Assembly: GCA_900475325.1 (NCBI GenBank)
Contig: LS483371.1
Location: 3,782,001-3,846,000 of the forward strand
DNA: 64,000 nucleotides
Source: Paucimonas lemoignei
GTDB taxonomy: Bacteria; Pseudomonadota; Gammaproteobacteria; Pseudomonadales; Pseudomonadaceae
Reading direction: 5' to 3'
Shown: positions 17,176 through 26,438 of the stretch, piece by piece
Position numbering within the stretch: the stretch's first letter is position 1
Layout of the letters: each line of letters begins with the position of its first letter
Translations under genes and position numbers: made by a program
Notes under the pieces: generated by a model
The model's input: the letters and a program-made list of their open reading frames with translations, nothing else
Told to the model about the DNA's origin: nothing
Databases searched by the model: none

Positions 17176-17507
17176 TCCGCATCGACTCCATCTGGCTTGC
17201 CACCGAGCCCATGGACATGCGCGCAGGCACTGAAACTGCGCTGGCGCGGGTCGTGGCGGTGTTCGGTGCGGCGAAGCCGCACTGTGCTTATCTGTTTGCC
17301 AACCGTCGTGCCAATCGCATGAAAGTGCTGGTGCATGATGGCTTGGGGATTTGGCTTGCTGCCCGGCGCTTGAATCAAGGACGTTTTTTTTGGCCGGGCG
17401 TGCGGCACGGCTCTGAAGTCGAGTTGGATGCAGAGCAACTTCAAGCCTTGGTGCTCGGCTTGCCTTGGCAACGCGTCGGTTCCGGAGGAGCCATCACGGT
17501 GCTCTAA
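17172..17507 (+). CDS. tnpB: IS66 accessory protein TnpB
   Basis: A 111-residue IS66 Orf2 protein. The start IRIDSIWLATEPMDMRAGTETAL and the central FANRRANRMKVLVHDGLGIWLAARRL are diagnostic of the family. It is translationally coupled to tnpA. It assists the TnpC transposase; its biochemical role is poorly defined. Confidence 0.92.
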   Translation: MIRIDSIWLATEPMDMRAGTETALARVVAVFGAAKPHCAYLFANRRANRMKVLVHDGLGIWLAARRLNQGRFFWPGVRHGSEVELDAEQLQALVLGLPWQRVGSGGAITVL

Positions 17508-17590
17508 TTCGCCTGCCATGGCCTGCTTGCCAGCGCAATTGGCCCATCAGTCTATCGCCGCCACTAGCCCTCTCTGGCAAAATCGGCGGC

Positions 17591-19117
17591 ATGACTTCGC
17601 ATCCGAATCTCGATCAATTAAACCCTGAAGAACTGCGTGCCTTGGCGGCGCAGTTGATCCAGCGCGTCGAGACGATGGACAAGCAAATCACTCATCACAA
17701 ATCGGTCAACGAGAAGCTGGCCCACGAGATCGCGCTGCTCAAACGCTTCAAGTTTGCCAAGCGCAGCGAGCAGTTGAGCCCGGATCAAGCCAGCCTGCTC
17801 GACGACTTGATCGATACGGATATCGCCGCTATCGAAGCCGAGTTTGAGGCGCTGCAACCGGCACCTGTCGAAGCCAAAGTGCGCCAGCAACCCAAGCGCG
17901 CACCGCTGCCACCGCAGTTTCCTCGCACACTGATCCATCACGAACCGGACAACAGCCACTGCCAGTGCGGCTGCGCACTCAAGCGCATCGGCGAAGACGC
18001 CAGCGAAAAGCTCGACTACACGCCCGGCGTGTTCACAGTCGAACGCCACATCCGTGGAAAGTGGGCCTGCGAACAGTGCGAAACACTGATCCAGGCGCCG
18101 GTACCGGCGCACGTCATCGACAAAGGCGTCCCGACCGCAGGCCTGCTGGCCCACATCATGGTGGCCAAGTTTGCCGACCATCTGCCGCTGTATCGCCAAG
18201 AGAAAATCTTCGGCCGCGCCGGGCTGCCCATCGCCCGTTCGACCTTGGCGCAGTGGGTGGGCAACTGCGGCGTGCAATTACAGCCGCTGGTTGATGCGCT
18301 GCGCGAAGCCGTGCTGACGCACGACGTCGTTCACGCCGACGAGACGCCGGTACAAATGCTGACGCCTGGTGCGAAAAAAACTCATCGCGCTTACGTCTGG
18401 GCCTATGCCACCAGTCAGTTCTCCAACCTGGCGGCGGTCGTTTACGACTTCAGCCCGAGCCGCGCTGGCGAACATGCCCGAGCCTTCTTGGGCAGTTGGA
18501 ACGGCAAGCTGGTCTGCGATGACTTTGCCGGCTACAAGGCAGGCTTTGAACTGGGCGTTACGGAGATCGGCTGCATGGCCCATGCCCGCCGGAAGTTCTT
18601 CGACTTGCACGTGACCAACAAGAGCCAGGTCGCCGAAAAAGCGCTGAACTACATCGCGGCCTTGTACGAAGCTGAACGAGAAGTCCGAGAGCTGGAGCCG
18701 GGTGATCGGCAGCGAATACGGCAGGAAAAAGCAGCGCCAATCGCCGACGCACTTCATACCTGGATGATCGCCCAAAGACAGCTTGTGCCTGAGGGTTCGG
18801 CCATCGCCAAGGCGCTGGATTACAGTCTCAAACGCTGGATAGCGCTGACGCGCTATCTCGATGACGGTGCCGTGCCCATCGATAATAACTGGTGCGAGAA
18901 TCAAATCCGGCCGTGGGCTCTTGGGCGTTCGAACTGGCTGTTCGCGGGATCGTTACGCAGCGGTAAACGTGCAGCGGCGATCATGAGTTTGATCCAATCG
19001 GCGCGACTCAACGGCCATGATCCGTATGCTTATTTGAAGGACGTCCTCACGCGCCTGCCGACGCAGCGGGCAAGTGAGATTGCGGAGCTACTACCGCATA
19101 GGTGGCGACCGGTTTAG
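17591..19117 (+). CDS. tnpC: IS66 family transposase TnpC
   Basis: A 508-residue transposase. In order it has an N-terminal leucine-zipper-like helix (about 15-75), a zinc-finger domain with CQCGC and WACEQCE, and a DDE catalytic domain with Asp in HADETPVQ, Asp in VCDDFAGY and Glu in NNWCENQIRP, then the C-terminal LGRSNWLFAGSLRSGKRAA segment. No frameshift or stop is present, so it could be active. The ATG at 17591 is chosen because it opens the TSHPNLDQLNPEELRAL N-terminus; the frame is open further upstream over tnpB. Confidence 0.94.
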   Translation: MTSHPNLDQLNPEELRALAAQLIQRVETMDKQITHHKSVNEKLAHEIALLKRFKFAKRSEQLSPDQASLLDDLIDTDIAAIEAEFEALQPAPVEAKVRQQPKRAPLPPQFPRTLIHHEPDNSHCQCGCALKRIGEDASEKLDYTPGVFTVERHIRGKWACEQCETLIQAPVPAHVIDKGVPTAGLLAHIMVAKFADHLPLYRQEKIFGRAGLPIARSTLAQWVGNCGVQLQPLVDALREAVLTHDVVHADETPVQMLTPGAKKTHRAYVWAYATSQFSNLAAVVYDFSPSRAGEHARAFLGSWNGKLVCDDFAGYKAGFELGVTEIGCMAHARRKFFDLHVTNKSQVAEKALNYIAALYEAEREVRELEPGDRQRIRQEKAAPIADALHTWMIAQRQLVPEGSAIAKALDYSLKRWIALTRYLDDGAVPIDNNWCENQIRPWALGRSNWLFAGSLRSGKRAAAIMSLIQSARLNGHDPYAYLKDVLTRLPTQRASEIAELLPHRWRPV

Positions 19118-19403
19118 TTGCGCAAGACGGGATGCCCGGACGCACCTCCAACTGGTGCCATTACCGGTCTACTTAGCCTTTATTCTGGTTATCCATGCAT
19201 TCCTCCCTACAGCTTCGCCCGGTTCAGCCGATAGTTTTCGTACCAAGAGAAGCGCGGCAATTCGATCCTGTAACAAAGGAGAGTAAGCGGCTTTTGAGGA
19301 AGATCTCTTGGAATGCTTTCATTACCTCATAACCATAAATGAGAGATGGGCACTTTTTAACGCCTAAGAAAGCACTCACAGACCTTGAGTGATCGAGAAC
19401 CCG

Positions 19404-21440
19404 ATGAATTTATTAGCGCCTGCCCTGTTCGTTACCAACCGTGTTCGATTCCCCATGAAATTCGCAATTTTGGGATTTATTGTCCTGATTCCTCTGCTCC
19501 TGCTAGGCACCCGGGCGATGCTTTCACTGAACACGAGCATCACGGGCATCAAGCATGAACAGGTGGGTCAACAATACTTGTTGGACGTCACCCCTATCCT
19601 GCGTCTAACCATGATTCAGAGGGCGCTGACACACGGCATGCTCAGCGGTGACACCAACGCAGTAGCCAATGCAGCACGCAATGCTGAAAAGCTTAACGAT
19701 GCCTATGCGACTCTTGCTGCGCAGGACGCAAAATTTAGCACCCAACTGGCAACGACAGACCGAGTTCAGACGTTGCGTACCGCTAGTGTGCAGCTGGTTG
19801 AACGCGCCAAAGCAGGCGAAGCACCTTTGGTGATCTTTTCCGCGTGGAACGACCAGTTAACCGACCTAATGAATTTCGTTTACTACATTACGGCCACTTC
19901 CGGCATGATTTTGGACGAAGATGCAGGTTCGTTGTACCTCATCGATCTAAGCTCTATACGTCTGCCTCGGCAAATAAATCTGGTCGGACAGATTCGCGGT
20001 CTGGCCAGCGGTTTTAGCGCTGACCGTCCTCTGGACGACACCACTCGTATTTTTGCCCAGACTTTGTTGAAACAGGAGCTGCTAATGCGTCAAGAGTTGC
20101 AGCAGAGCCTTTCCCTGCTTCGCCGAGAAGAGCCGAAATTATCTGGTGTAGTTCAGCCGTCTGTAACAACAGCCATTACCGACCTGGAAAATCTGCGTAA
20201 AGACCTGGTGGACTACCTTGATCCGAGCAAGCGCTCAAACGTGAATGCCAACACCTTGGGCGAGCGTGGAAACGCCGTCGTTGCTCAGTTTTACAAAGCT
20301 CAGGATCAGATGCAGGAATCGCTGCGAATTCGAATTGATGAGCGTCTGAATACACTGAGTAATGAGCGTACTTTCGGCACTGAGCTATTTATCGCCATTG
20401 CGATACTGCTGCTCTATGCGTTCGTCGGCATCTACAAGGCTCTGCGGATTGGGGTTGATGAGCTCCTAGCTGTGACGGCACGTATTGCTCAAGGCGATCT
20501 GAGCGCGCGCGTCCGAATCAACAGCCACGATGAAATCGGTGATGTAGGCGAGGGACTTAACCGCATGGTAACGGCCTTCTCTGGCTCACTGAGCCAGGTG
20601 GAACGTAGCTCGCATTCAGTCTCAGATGCGGCAAAGCGACTAGAGATCTCCATAGGCCAAGCCAAAGCCTCAATGAACTCACAACAGGCTGAAACCGAGC
20701 AGGTTGCTACTGCCATCAACGAAATGACCGCGAGCGTTGCCGACGTGGCCCAGAATACCGAGGGCGCAGCACGTGCCGCTGAATCTGCAAGCAGTGCGTC
20801 TAACGACGGCTTGAAAGTTATGATTGAAACAAGTGCCGCTATTGAGGCGTTGGCCAACGAAGTGGAGCTCAGTGCAAGCAAAGTCGAAGCGTTAGCGACA
20901 CACAGCAAAGAAATCGGTGGTGTCATCGAGGTCATCAGTACCATCGCGGATCAGACTAACCTGCTGGCCCTTAACGCGGCCATCGAGGCGGCGCGAGCTG
21001 GCGAGCAAGGCCGTGGTTTCGCGGTCGTGGCTGACGAAGTGCGGACTCTGGCCTCGCGCACACAAAACTCCACAGAAGAAATTCGACGGATCATCCAACA
21101 GTTGCAAGGCGCTACTGATGCCGCTGTTCAACAGATGAAAGCTGGGCAAACCCGAGCTAGGGAATGCATTCAGGCAGCGAGCCAAGCGTCTGGCAGCCTG
21201 AACCAGATCAATGAAGCAGTAGACGGAATTGTGGGCATGAACACTCAGATTGCAAGTGCGGCGGTGCAGCAACATTCGGTCTCAGAGGATATCAATCGCA
21301 ACGTCATCGGCATTCGAAACAGCAGCTTAATCGTCATGGAAGGCGTAGAGGACAACGCCGTAACGGCTGACGAGCTTTCATTGCTCGCTAATGAACTTCG
21401 CAGCGTAGTCGGCAAGTTTAAGTTATCCAGCAACGCTTGA
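19404..21440 (+). CDS. Methyl-accepting chemotaxis protein with long helical sensor domain
   Basis: A 678-residue chemoreceptor. Transmembrane helix 1 is near residues 20-42, a largely helical periplasmic domain of about 285 residues follows, then TM2 near 330-350 and HAMP near 350-400 ([26 protein letters not shown]). The cytoplasmic signalling region has the conserved hairpin [33 protein letters not shown]. The ligand domain could not be assigned to a named family. An upstream GTG at 19389 is an alternative start. It borders the IS66 element and codon use is ordinary. Confidence 0.88.
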   Translation: MNLLAPALFVTNRVRFPMKFAILGFIVLIPLLLLGTRAMLSLNTSITGIKHEQVGQQYLLDVTPILRLTMIQRALTHGMLSGDTNAVANAARNAEKLNDAYATLAAQDAKFSTQLATTDRVQTLRTASVQLVERAKAGEAPLVIFSAWNDQLTDLMNFVYYITATSGMILDEDAGSLYLIDLSSIRLPRQINLVGQIRGLASGFSADRPLDDTTRIFAQTLLKQELLMRQELQQSLSLLRREEPKLSGVVQPSVTTAITDLENLRKDLVDYLDPSKRSNVNANTLGERGNAVVAQFYKAQDQMQESLRIRIDERLNTLSNERTFGTELFIAIAILLLYAFVGIYKALRIGVDELLAVTARIAQGDLSARVRINSHDEIGDVGEGLNRMVTAFSGSLSQVERSSHSVSDAAKRLEISIGQAKASMNSQQAETEQVATAINEMTASVADVAQNTEGAARAAESASSASNDGLKVMIETSAAIEALANEVELSASKVEALATHSKEIGGVIEVISTIADQTNLLALNAAIEAARAGEQGRGFAVVADEVRTLASRTQNSTEEIRRIIQQLQGATDAAVQQMKAGQTRARECIQAASQASGSLNQINEAVDGIVGMNTQIASAAVQQHSVSEDINRNVIGIRNSSLIVMEGVEDNAVTADELSLLANELRSVVGKFKLSSNA

Positions 21441-21869
21441 AAGGAATCTCAAGCGTTTCAATTGTTGATAGCACGAGAAAGTGCTTTGATCGGGTCTGAC
21501 TGGGGTGATGATGCCCGGCAGTCCCTGATCGACATTGAGGGCTGAGCTTCATCGTTGCGCAATCTCGTAAAACAATAGAGCCAGCTACGCTAGATGACTT
21601 GCCCGGACGGTTACGGTAATTTAAGATTTGCGCCTTTACGCGTTAGTGATCTGCGCTCTAGCGCACTAACAGGGCTTTAGCTTTTCGATCTGCGCAGTGG
21701 AGTGCCAGAAAGGAAATCCAAATTTTATGTGGCCGGCGAAGTGTATGATTACGCCAGCTGTATACGTGAAGGTGATGATCTTTATGTTTGCCGTGAGACG
21801 TCATGCGCGACGGAGAGCGCTTTAAGTAATTGCTTTAGGGAAATAAGCTTAACAGCCTTCGGCAGGAAG
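21441..21869. other. Gene-poor gap after the chemoreceptor
   Basis: This 429-bp stretch has lower GC than its surroundings. An open frame of about 76 codons from 21702 runs into the end of the convergent VOC gene and has no recognisable motif, so it is not called. No clear hairpin or repeat is seen. It may be the remnant of a lost gene. Confidence 0.4.
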
Positions 21870-22328
21870 CTACTCATTAGCCTGCATCAGTTCCAGAGTG
21901 ATATGATCTGGCCCGGTCACATATACAACTAGCGTTCCCTTGCGTGGGCCTGCGGGAATCGCTTGAGGCTTGCCTCTTGCTTTCCAACCTGCTTGCTCAA
22001 TGCGTTCGAGTACGGCGTATATGTCTTGCACTCTCAATGCCAAATGCGCTGAACCAATCGCTGATGCCGTAGGTGGAGTGATACCGTGGCGGTCACCCTG
22101 CGAATATTCCAGCAACTCTACTCGGCTGCCATCCGGGCCTTTGACTATCGCCGTTCGCACGCTCGGATCGGCGGTGCCGGTTACTTGCAAAATGAATGAT
22201 CCGCCCATTTCCGACTGACGCTCAAGAGTGAACCCAAGTCCAATTGTCCAGAAGCGAATGGCTTCTTCCAATGAACTGACTGCGAAGCCAATATGATCGA
22301 CGGCATGCACCATGTGGTTAGAATTCAT
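21870..22328 (-). CDS. VOC family (glyoxalase/dioxygenase-like) protein
   Basis: A 152-residue two-module vicinal-oxygen-chelate protein. The four metal-ligand positions are visible: His in DHIGFAVSS, Glu in RVELLEYSQG, His in SAHLALRVQD and Glu in HITLELMQ. This suggests a methylmalonyl-CoA-epimerase- or lactoylglutathione-lyase-like metalloenzyme; fosfomycin-resistance-type activity cannot be excluded. The ATG at 22328 follows GGATCATTTG. It is divergent from an AraC regulator gene 232 bp away, which may control it. Confidence 0.85.
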   Translation of the reverse strand: MNSNHMVHAVDHIGFAVSSLEEAIRFWTIGLGFTLERQSEMGGSFILQVTGTADPSVRTAIVKGPDGSRVELLEYSQGDRHGITPPTASAIGSAHLALRVQDIYAVLERIEQAGWKARGKPQAIPAGPRKGTLVVYVTGPDHITLELMQANE

Positions 22329-22560
22329 CAAATGATCCTTTAAGGTTCACGGGCCATATAGGGAGGTGAGCTTGCGCCTCCAGCTGTTACGGCCAAAACA
22401 CAGAAATAAATGTGTGAGAGGTACCCATAATCAGGCCAATCCAAGAGAAGCAACAATTGCGTTTTTTAGACATTGAGTATTCCTCTGACCGGTCTTATTC
22501 TGCATTAGGCATTCAGGATATGGCTACCTCGGATATGACATTGGATAACGTAAACCAGCC

Positions 22561-23340
22561 ATGAACCGCGCGCTTATGCCACTGTTGGCGATAGAGCAAC
22601 GCGACGGGGCGATCCGCGAAACGGCGCCCCACACTCATGCGAAAGGCCAACTAATCGCAAGCCTTGCCGGCCTGCTTTCCGTCAGCACTGACGGCGGCTC
22701 ATGGGTAGTGCCGGCTAGCCATGCCATTTGGATACCTCCCCGTGTCGCACACGCGATGATGTCACATGGCGCTTTTGCAGGAGCGATGGTCTATATCGCG
22801 GAGCAAGAGTGCGGGATCCTGCATCAAATGCCATGCACATTTAGGGTCAGCAGTTTGCTGCGCGAAGCGGTAAGCCGCGCTGCGTCGTGGGGACAACCAC
22901 CCCGCAACGAAATGGAGTCGCGGGTTGCAGCAGTCATCCTGGATGAAATTGCTACCTCACCCGCTGAACCCATCGGTCTGACGCACCCCAATGACCCGCG
23001 CTTGAGGCGTATCACCGATGCGATACTTGCTCAGCTTGATGACAATAGATCACTTGAGGATTGGGCTGCTTGGTCAGGTCTGGCACCTAGAACACTTGCC
23101 CGGCGTCTGGTCGCTGAAACCGGTTTTAGTTTTTCTGAATGGCGACAACGTGCACGCACGTTGCGCGCTATTCAACTATTGGTCGAGGGGATGTCAGTGA
23201 CGACAACGGCGATTGAGCTTGGCTACGAAAATATTAGTGCTTTCATTGCCATGTTCCGTCGGATAATGGGTGTTACGCCAGGACAATATGTGCGAGCGCA
23301 GACACTGATTAGCAAAGAGGCAATTTCCAGATCAAGTTGA
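22561..23340 (+). CDS. AraC family regulator with N-terminal cupin
   Basis: A 259-residue regulator. The N-terminal half is a cupin-like sensor (HTHAKGQLIASLAGLLSV and WVVPASHAIWIPPRVAHAM), and the C-terminal AraC domain has two HTHs near residues 165-250 (LEDWAAWSGLAPRTLARRLVAETGFSFSEWRQRAR, then VTTTAIELGYENISAFIAMFRRIMGVTPGQY). Its likely target is the divergent VOC gene. Inducer unknown. Confidence 0.88.
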   Translation: MNRALMPLLAIEQRDGAIRETAPHTHAKGQLIASLAGLLSVSTDGGSWVVPASHAIWIPPRVAHAMMSHGAFAGAMVYIAEQECGILHQMPCTFRVSSLLREAVSRAASWGQPPRNEMESRVAAVILDEIATSPAEPIGLTHPNDPRLRRITDAILAQLDDNRSLEDWAAWSGLAPRTLARRLVAETGFSFSEWRQRARTLRAIQLLVEGMSVTTTAIELGYENISAFIAMFRRIMGVTPGQYVRAQTLISKEAISRSS

Positions 23341-24030
23341 TGGGTGTAAGAACCGCTGTACCATCCAACCCGATCCTGCACGCTACAGGCTAGACCTTCA
23401 ACCATGTGCCGGAACAGATGAAGAAAGAAATGCCAGCCACTTCAGGAGGCGCCAGAGCATCAGTTTCTTTTAACGGGGTGGGGCACTCACGCTGCACTCA
23501 GCTGGCGCTTGTAGCTTCAACCGTGTTAGTTGCGTATTTTCCCTCAATACCACCACAAGCACTCCACGAGCTGTTCGTTAGTGCATTGGCTCAGGCATAA
23601 CGTTAGTGTACGCGAAGTCCATGCTTCGCCTAATTGTGCGGCACCAAGTGCTAAGGTGCTTTTGTAGAGAGCGCTGCGCGCACCACGCGATAGCCTTGCG
23701 TACGCCGCAATGATGGCCATTGGGAAAAAGAACAGATTTATTTCTCTGTTCTAAACGTCCGCTTCTGGCCCAGGCTGTGTAAAAACGTCACGAGCGCAGG
23801 CAAGACAAGGCAAAAACAGGCGAAAAAGCGGAGTCTAGGTGTTCTAAATGAGCATTTTTCGCCTGTTTTTAACGCCGTATTGCCAAGCGCAGTAGTTTTT
23901 ACACAGTCTGGGCCGATCGCAGCCTCTCATGACAGGCAGAAATCGGCCAATTGCTGCCCTTCTTCCACAAGGGTCATGCTAATGACATGAACGCAAACCG
24001 CTTCCTCATATCAGCCGTGGAATAGAGCGG
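23341..24030. other. 690-bp gap with no convincing gene
   Basis: Between convergent araC- and hxlR-type genes. A 64-codon open frame at 23406-23600 has no motif and is not called. The only clear structure is the MITE-like element at 23767-23914. The rest looks like decayed sequence. Confidence 0.5.
23767..23914. mobile_element. MITE-like element with 20-bp terminal inverted repeats
   Basis: A 148-bp non-coding element. The left end GGCCCAGGCTGTGTAAAAAC matches the inverse of the right end (GGCCCAGACTGTGTAAAAAC) with one mismatch. Inside, a second inverted pair (AAAAACAGGCGAAAAA near 23811 and its opposed arm near 23853) lets the whole element fold into one long hairpin. Size, ends and lack of coding capacity fit a MITE mobilised by an unlinked transposase with GCTGTGTAAAAAC-type ends. 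Confidence 0.72.
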
Positions 24031-24444
24031 TCACTTCGTCTCACTCGAATTGTCAGCGTCGTAGAGAATACGAGCCTCGCGAAAGCCTTCAGCGTTCTCT
24101 GCGACCCACATCCACAATGGAATCATCCGCGCCAGCAGGCCCCGTCCCAGTTCGGATAATTCGTAGTCGACACGTGGCGGCACCTCGTTGTAATCCTGGC
24201 GTGTGACCAAGCCGTCTCTTTCCAACTGGCGCAAGCTGCGGGTCAACATCCGCTGCGTCACGCCGCTCATGCGTCTGGCTATCTCCGCATGCCGCAGCCG
24301 CCCCGCTACACCCAGTGTGTGGACGATTCCCAACGACCAGCGATTACCAGCATGGGTGAGAACTTCTCGCTTCAGACCATCATCTTCTGCGCTGAGCGCT
24401 TCGCACGCAGCTTGCGACTGCCTAATGATTTCTTCGTTATCCAT
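24031..24444 (-). CDS. HxlR family winged-helix regulator
   Basis: A 137-residue HxlR-type regulator. Family motifs are NRWSLGIVHTLGVAGRLRHAEIARRMSGVTQRMLTRSLRQLERDGLVTR (residues about 32-80) and PPRVDYELSELGRGL (the wing and following helix). It is divergent from an NmrA-like reductase gene with a 97-bp intergenic region. HxlR proteins commonly sense aldehydes or redox stress and control the adjacent gene. Confidence 0.9.
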   Translation of the reverse strand: MDNEEIIRQSQAACEALSAEDDGLKREVLTHAGNRWSLGIVHTLGVAGRLRHAEIARRMSGVTQRMLTRSLRQLERDGLVTRQDYNEVPPRVDYELSELGRGLLARMIPLWMWVAENAEGFREARILYDADNSSETK

Positions 24445-24541
24445 TCGCCCCCCAGGATCACTCGTGTACCTACTTATGGGCAGGTTCCAATGGTGACAGG
24501 ATAACGCTCAATCACCTTGATCAGCACAGTGGAGAACATTC

Positions 24542-25489
24542 ATGCAAACGCCTAAACCAGTGGAAACCGACAATATTCTGGTGCTGGGGGCCGGTGAACT
24601 CGGCATGTCCGTATTGCGCGAGCTGGCCAGGACTACGCCAGACAACAAGGATGCAGCCGTTCGTATTACGGTGCTTCTGCGTCCACCGACAGCCGTGGTT
24701 CAAGACGCGTCTAAAACGCACGCCATTGGAGAACTCCGTGGGCTAGGCATAGACATTTTGCAGGCTGACGTCGTTAACGATTCAGTTGAGGAGCTTGCCG
24801 AGCATTTCTCCCGATTTGACACGATCATCAGTTGCGTAGGTTTCATAGCCGGCGCGGGCACCCAGCTGAAACTCACCCGGGCAGTGCTTCAGGCAAGCGT
24901 TAGACGCTACGTACCATGGCAATTTGGCGTCGACTACGACGTGATTGGCAAAGGCAGTGCGCAGGATTTATTCAATGAGCAACTTGAAGTCCGTGAGCTG
25001 CTGCGTGCGCAGCGCGCTACCGAATGGATCATCATCTCCACCGGGATGTTTACCAGCTTCTTGTTCGAGCCAGCGTTTGGAGTGGTTGATCTGGCAAACA
25101 ATACCGTTCATGCGCTAGGCAGCTGGGATACCGAGGTCACCGTGACTACGCCAGAAGATATAGGGATGCTGACGGCGAAGATTGTGTTTGCCAAGCCGCG
25201 TCTCGCCAATCAGGTGGTCTTCGTGGCCGGAGACACCCTGACCTACGCACAGTTGGCGGATGCAGTTGATGCAACACTCAACCGAACGGTATCTCGCATC
25301 GAATGGAGCATTCCCAAATTGAAGGACGATCTCAAAGCTGCTCCGAATGACCCGCTCAGCAAGTACCGGGCTGTGTTCGCTGAAGGCAAAGGAGTCGCTT
25401 GGGATAAGGGCCAGACCTTCAACGCTGCAAACGGTATTGAGCTGACGACGACGGCCGATTGGATTGAGCAGAACCTGCTAATGCGATGA
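24542..25489 (+). CDS. NmrA-like NAD(P)-binding reductase (isoflavone/aromatic alcohol reductase type)
   Basis: A 315-residue Rossmann-fold protein of the NmrA/atypical SDR group. The N-terminal nucleotide loop is ILVLGAGELGMSVLREL (residues about 10-26). The segment RRYVPWQFGVDYDVIGKG follows the family pattern for isoflavone-reductase-like enzymes. It is divergent from hxlR and probably reduces or senses an aromatic or aldehyde compound. The 3' end overlaps the convergent AraC gene by 12 bp. Confidence 0.83.
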   Translation: MQTPKPVETDNILVLGAGELGMSVLRELARTTPDNKDAAVRITVLLRPPTAVVQDASKTHAIGELRGLGIDILQADVVNDSVEELAEHFSRFDTIISCVGFIAGAGTQLKLTRAVLQASVRRYVPWQFGVDYDVIGKGSAQDLFNEQLEVRELLRAQRATEWIIISTGMFTSFLFEPAFGVVDLANNTVHALGSWDTEVTVTTPEDIGMLTAKIVFAKPRLANQVVFVAGDTLTYAQLADAVDATLNRTVSRIEWSIPKLKDDLKAAPNDPLSKYRAVFAEGKGVAWDKGQTFNAANGIELTTTADWIEQNLLMR

Positions 25490-26416
25490 GATATAAATAG
25501 AAGGCGTAGAAGGCGCAGGCAGTGCATAGGTCGCCTTCATCCATTCGATCTCTGCGTGGGGCGTTCGTCCAAAGAAGCGTTTGAATTCGCGGCTGAATTG
25601 CGAGGCGCTTTCGTAGCCGACATGGAACGCTGCCGTCGAGGCAGTCATCGTGTTTCTTAGCATCAGCAATCGCGCCTGATGCAGCCGCGTCGACTTCAGG
25701 TACTGCATCGGCGACAAGTCCGTCACTCTGCGAAAGTGCAGATGAAAACTGGGCACGCTCATACTCGCCTCTCGGGCAAGGGACACAACATCCAGGCGCT
25801 CTTGGTAGCAACAGTGGATCTTACGGATCGCCCGGGTGACTTTCCCGAAATGCCCCTGAAGATTAAGCGCGGCGCGCATTGATCCACCCTGCTCGCCGGT
25901 CAGTATTCGGTAGTAAATCTCGCGCACCAGCGACGGCCCAAGTATTTGCGCTTCGACAGGATTGTGCATCGCCTCAAGAAATCGCTGCGTTGAGGTGCGC
26001 AGCAGATCGTCCATTGGCGAGGCATACATGCCCTTGGGCGGGGCATCACTTGGCCCAAGGGCTTCATCCACTTGCAGCATCAGTTCGCTGGCAAGCTGAA
26101 AATTCAGGCGCATGTAGACCGCTAGCATCGGTTCTGCTGCGCTGGCATCAGTCTCCATGGTGAAAGGAACGGGGACGGACACAACGAGGTAGTGCTGGGC
26201 GTCGTAAATATAGACATCATCGCCTAGATACCCGCGCTTGCGCCCTTGGCAGAGAATCACGATACCGGGCTCGTACAGTACCGGAGTGCGAGTGAGTGGC
26301 CGATTCGAACGCAGGAAACGGATGTCTTCCAGCGCGCTGAGATTGTAACCCTCGACCGGCGCGAGCTTTTCCATCAAATGAACCATGCGCGAGGTGCATG
26401 AGTCGGACCGAGTCAT
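25478..26416 (-). CDS. AraC family regulator (AraC_N type)
   Basis: A 312-residue regulator with an AraC_N-type N-terminal domain (TPVLYEPGIVILCQGRKRGYLGDDVYIYDAQHYLVVSVPVPF). The C-terminal double HTH is near residues 205-300 (SMSVPSFHLHFRRVTDLSPMQYLKSTRLHQARLLM, then ASTAAFHVGYESASQFSREFKRFFGRTP). The ATG at 26416 has AGAGAGGT upstream. It lies 22 bp downstream of an SDR gene on the same strand, and such pairs usually mean that the regulator controls the reductase. Confidence 0.9.
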   Translation of the reverse strand: MTRSDSCTSRMVHLMEKLAPVEGYNLSALEDIRFLRSNRPLTRTPVLYEPGIVILCQGRKRGYLGDDVYIYDAQHYLVVSVPVPFTMETDASAAEPMLAVYMRLNFQLASELMLQVDEALGPSDAPPKGMYASPMDDLLRTSTQRFLEAMHNPVEAQILGPSLVREIYYRILTGEQGGSMRAALNLQGHFGKVTRAIRKIHCCYQERLDVVSLAREASMSVPSFHLHFRRVTDLSPMQYLKSTRLHQARLLMLRNTMTASTAAFHVGYESASQFSREFKRFFGRTPHAEIEWMKATYALPAPSTPSIYISSH

Positions 26417-26438
26417 TGATGACCTCTCTGTTTGCCAC

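Larger units (their letters stand above)
16744..19143 (+). mobile_element. IS66-family insertion sequence, apparently complete
   Basis: About 2.4 kb with the standard three IS66 genes in order (tnpA, tnpB, tnpC), all intact. CGTCCGGGCA at 16745-16754 and its inverse TGCCCGGACG at 19133-19142 are an exact 10-bp match near the two edges and mark the probable terminal inverted repeats. The 8-bp flanks just outside do not match, so the exact ends or the target duplication could not be fixed by eye. The element sits in an otherwise gene-poor gap, between the acetyltransferase gene and a chemoreceptor gene. Confidence 0.85.

Noticed and set aside
16736..19151. 8-bp target-site duplication around the IS66 element
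   Set aside because: The flanks outside the 10-bp inverted ends (ATTTGTAA and CACCTCCA) do not match, so either the ends are misplaced by a few bases or the duplication has decayed.
21702..21932. 76-codon open frame after the chemoreceptor
   Set aside because: No motif, no clear ribosome binding site, and it overlaps the 3' end of the convergent VOC gene.
23406..23600. 64-codon open frame after the araC-type gene
   Set aside because: No recognisable domain and poor coding character in a region that looks decayed.
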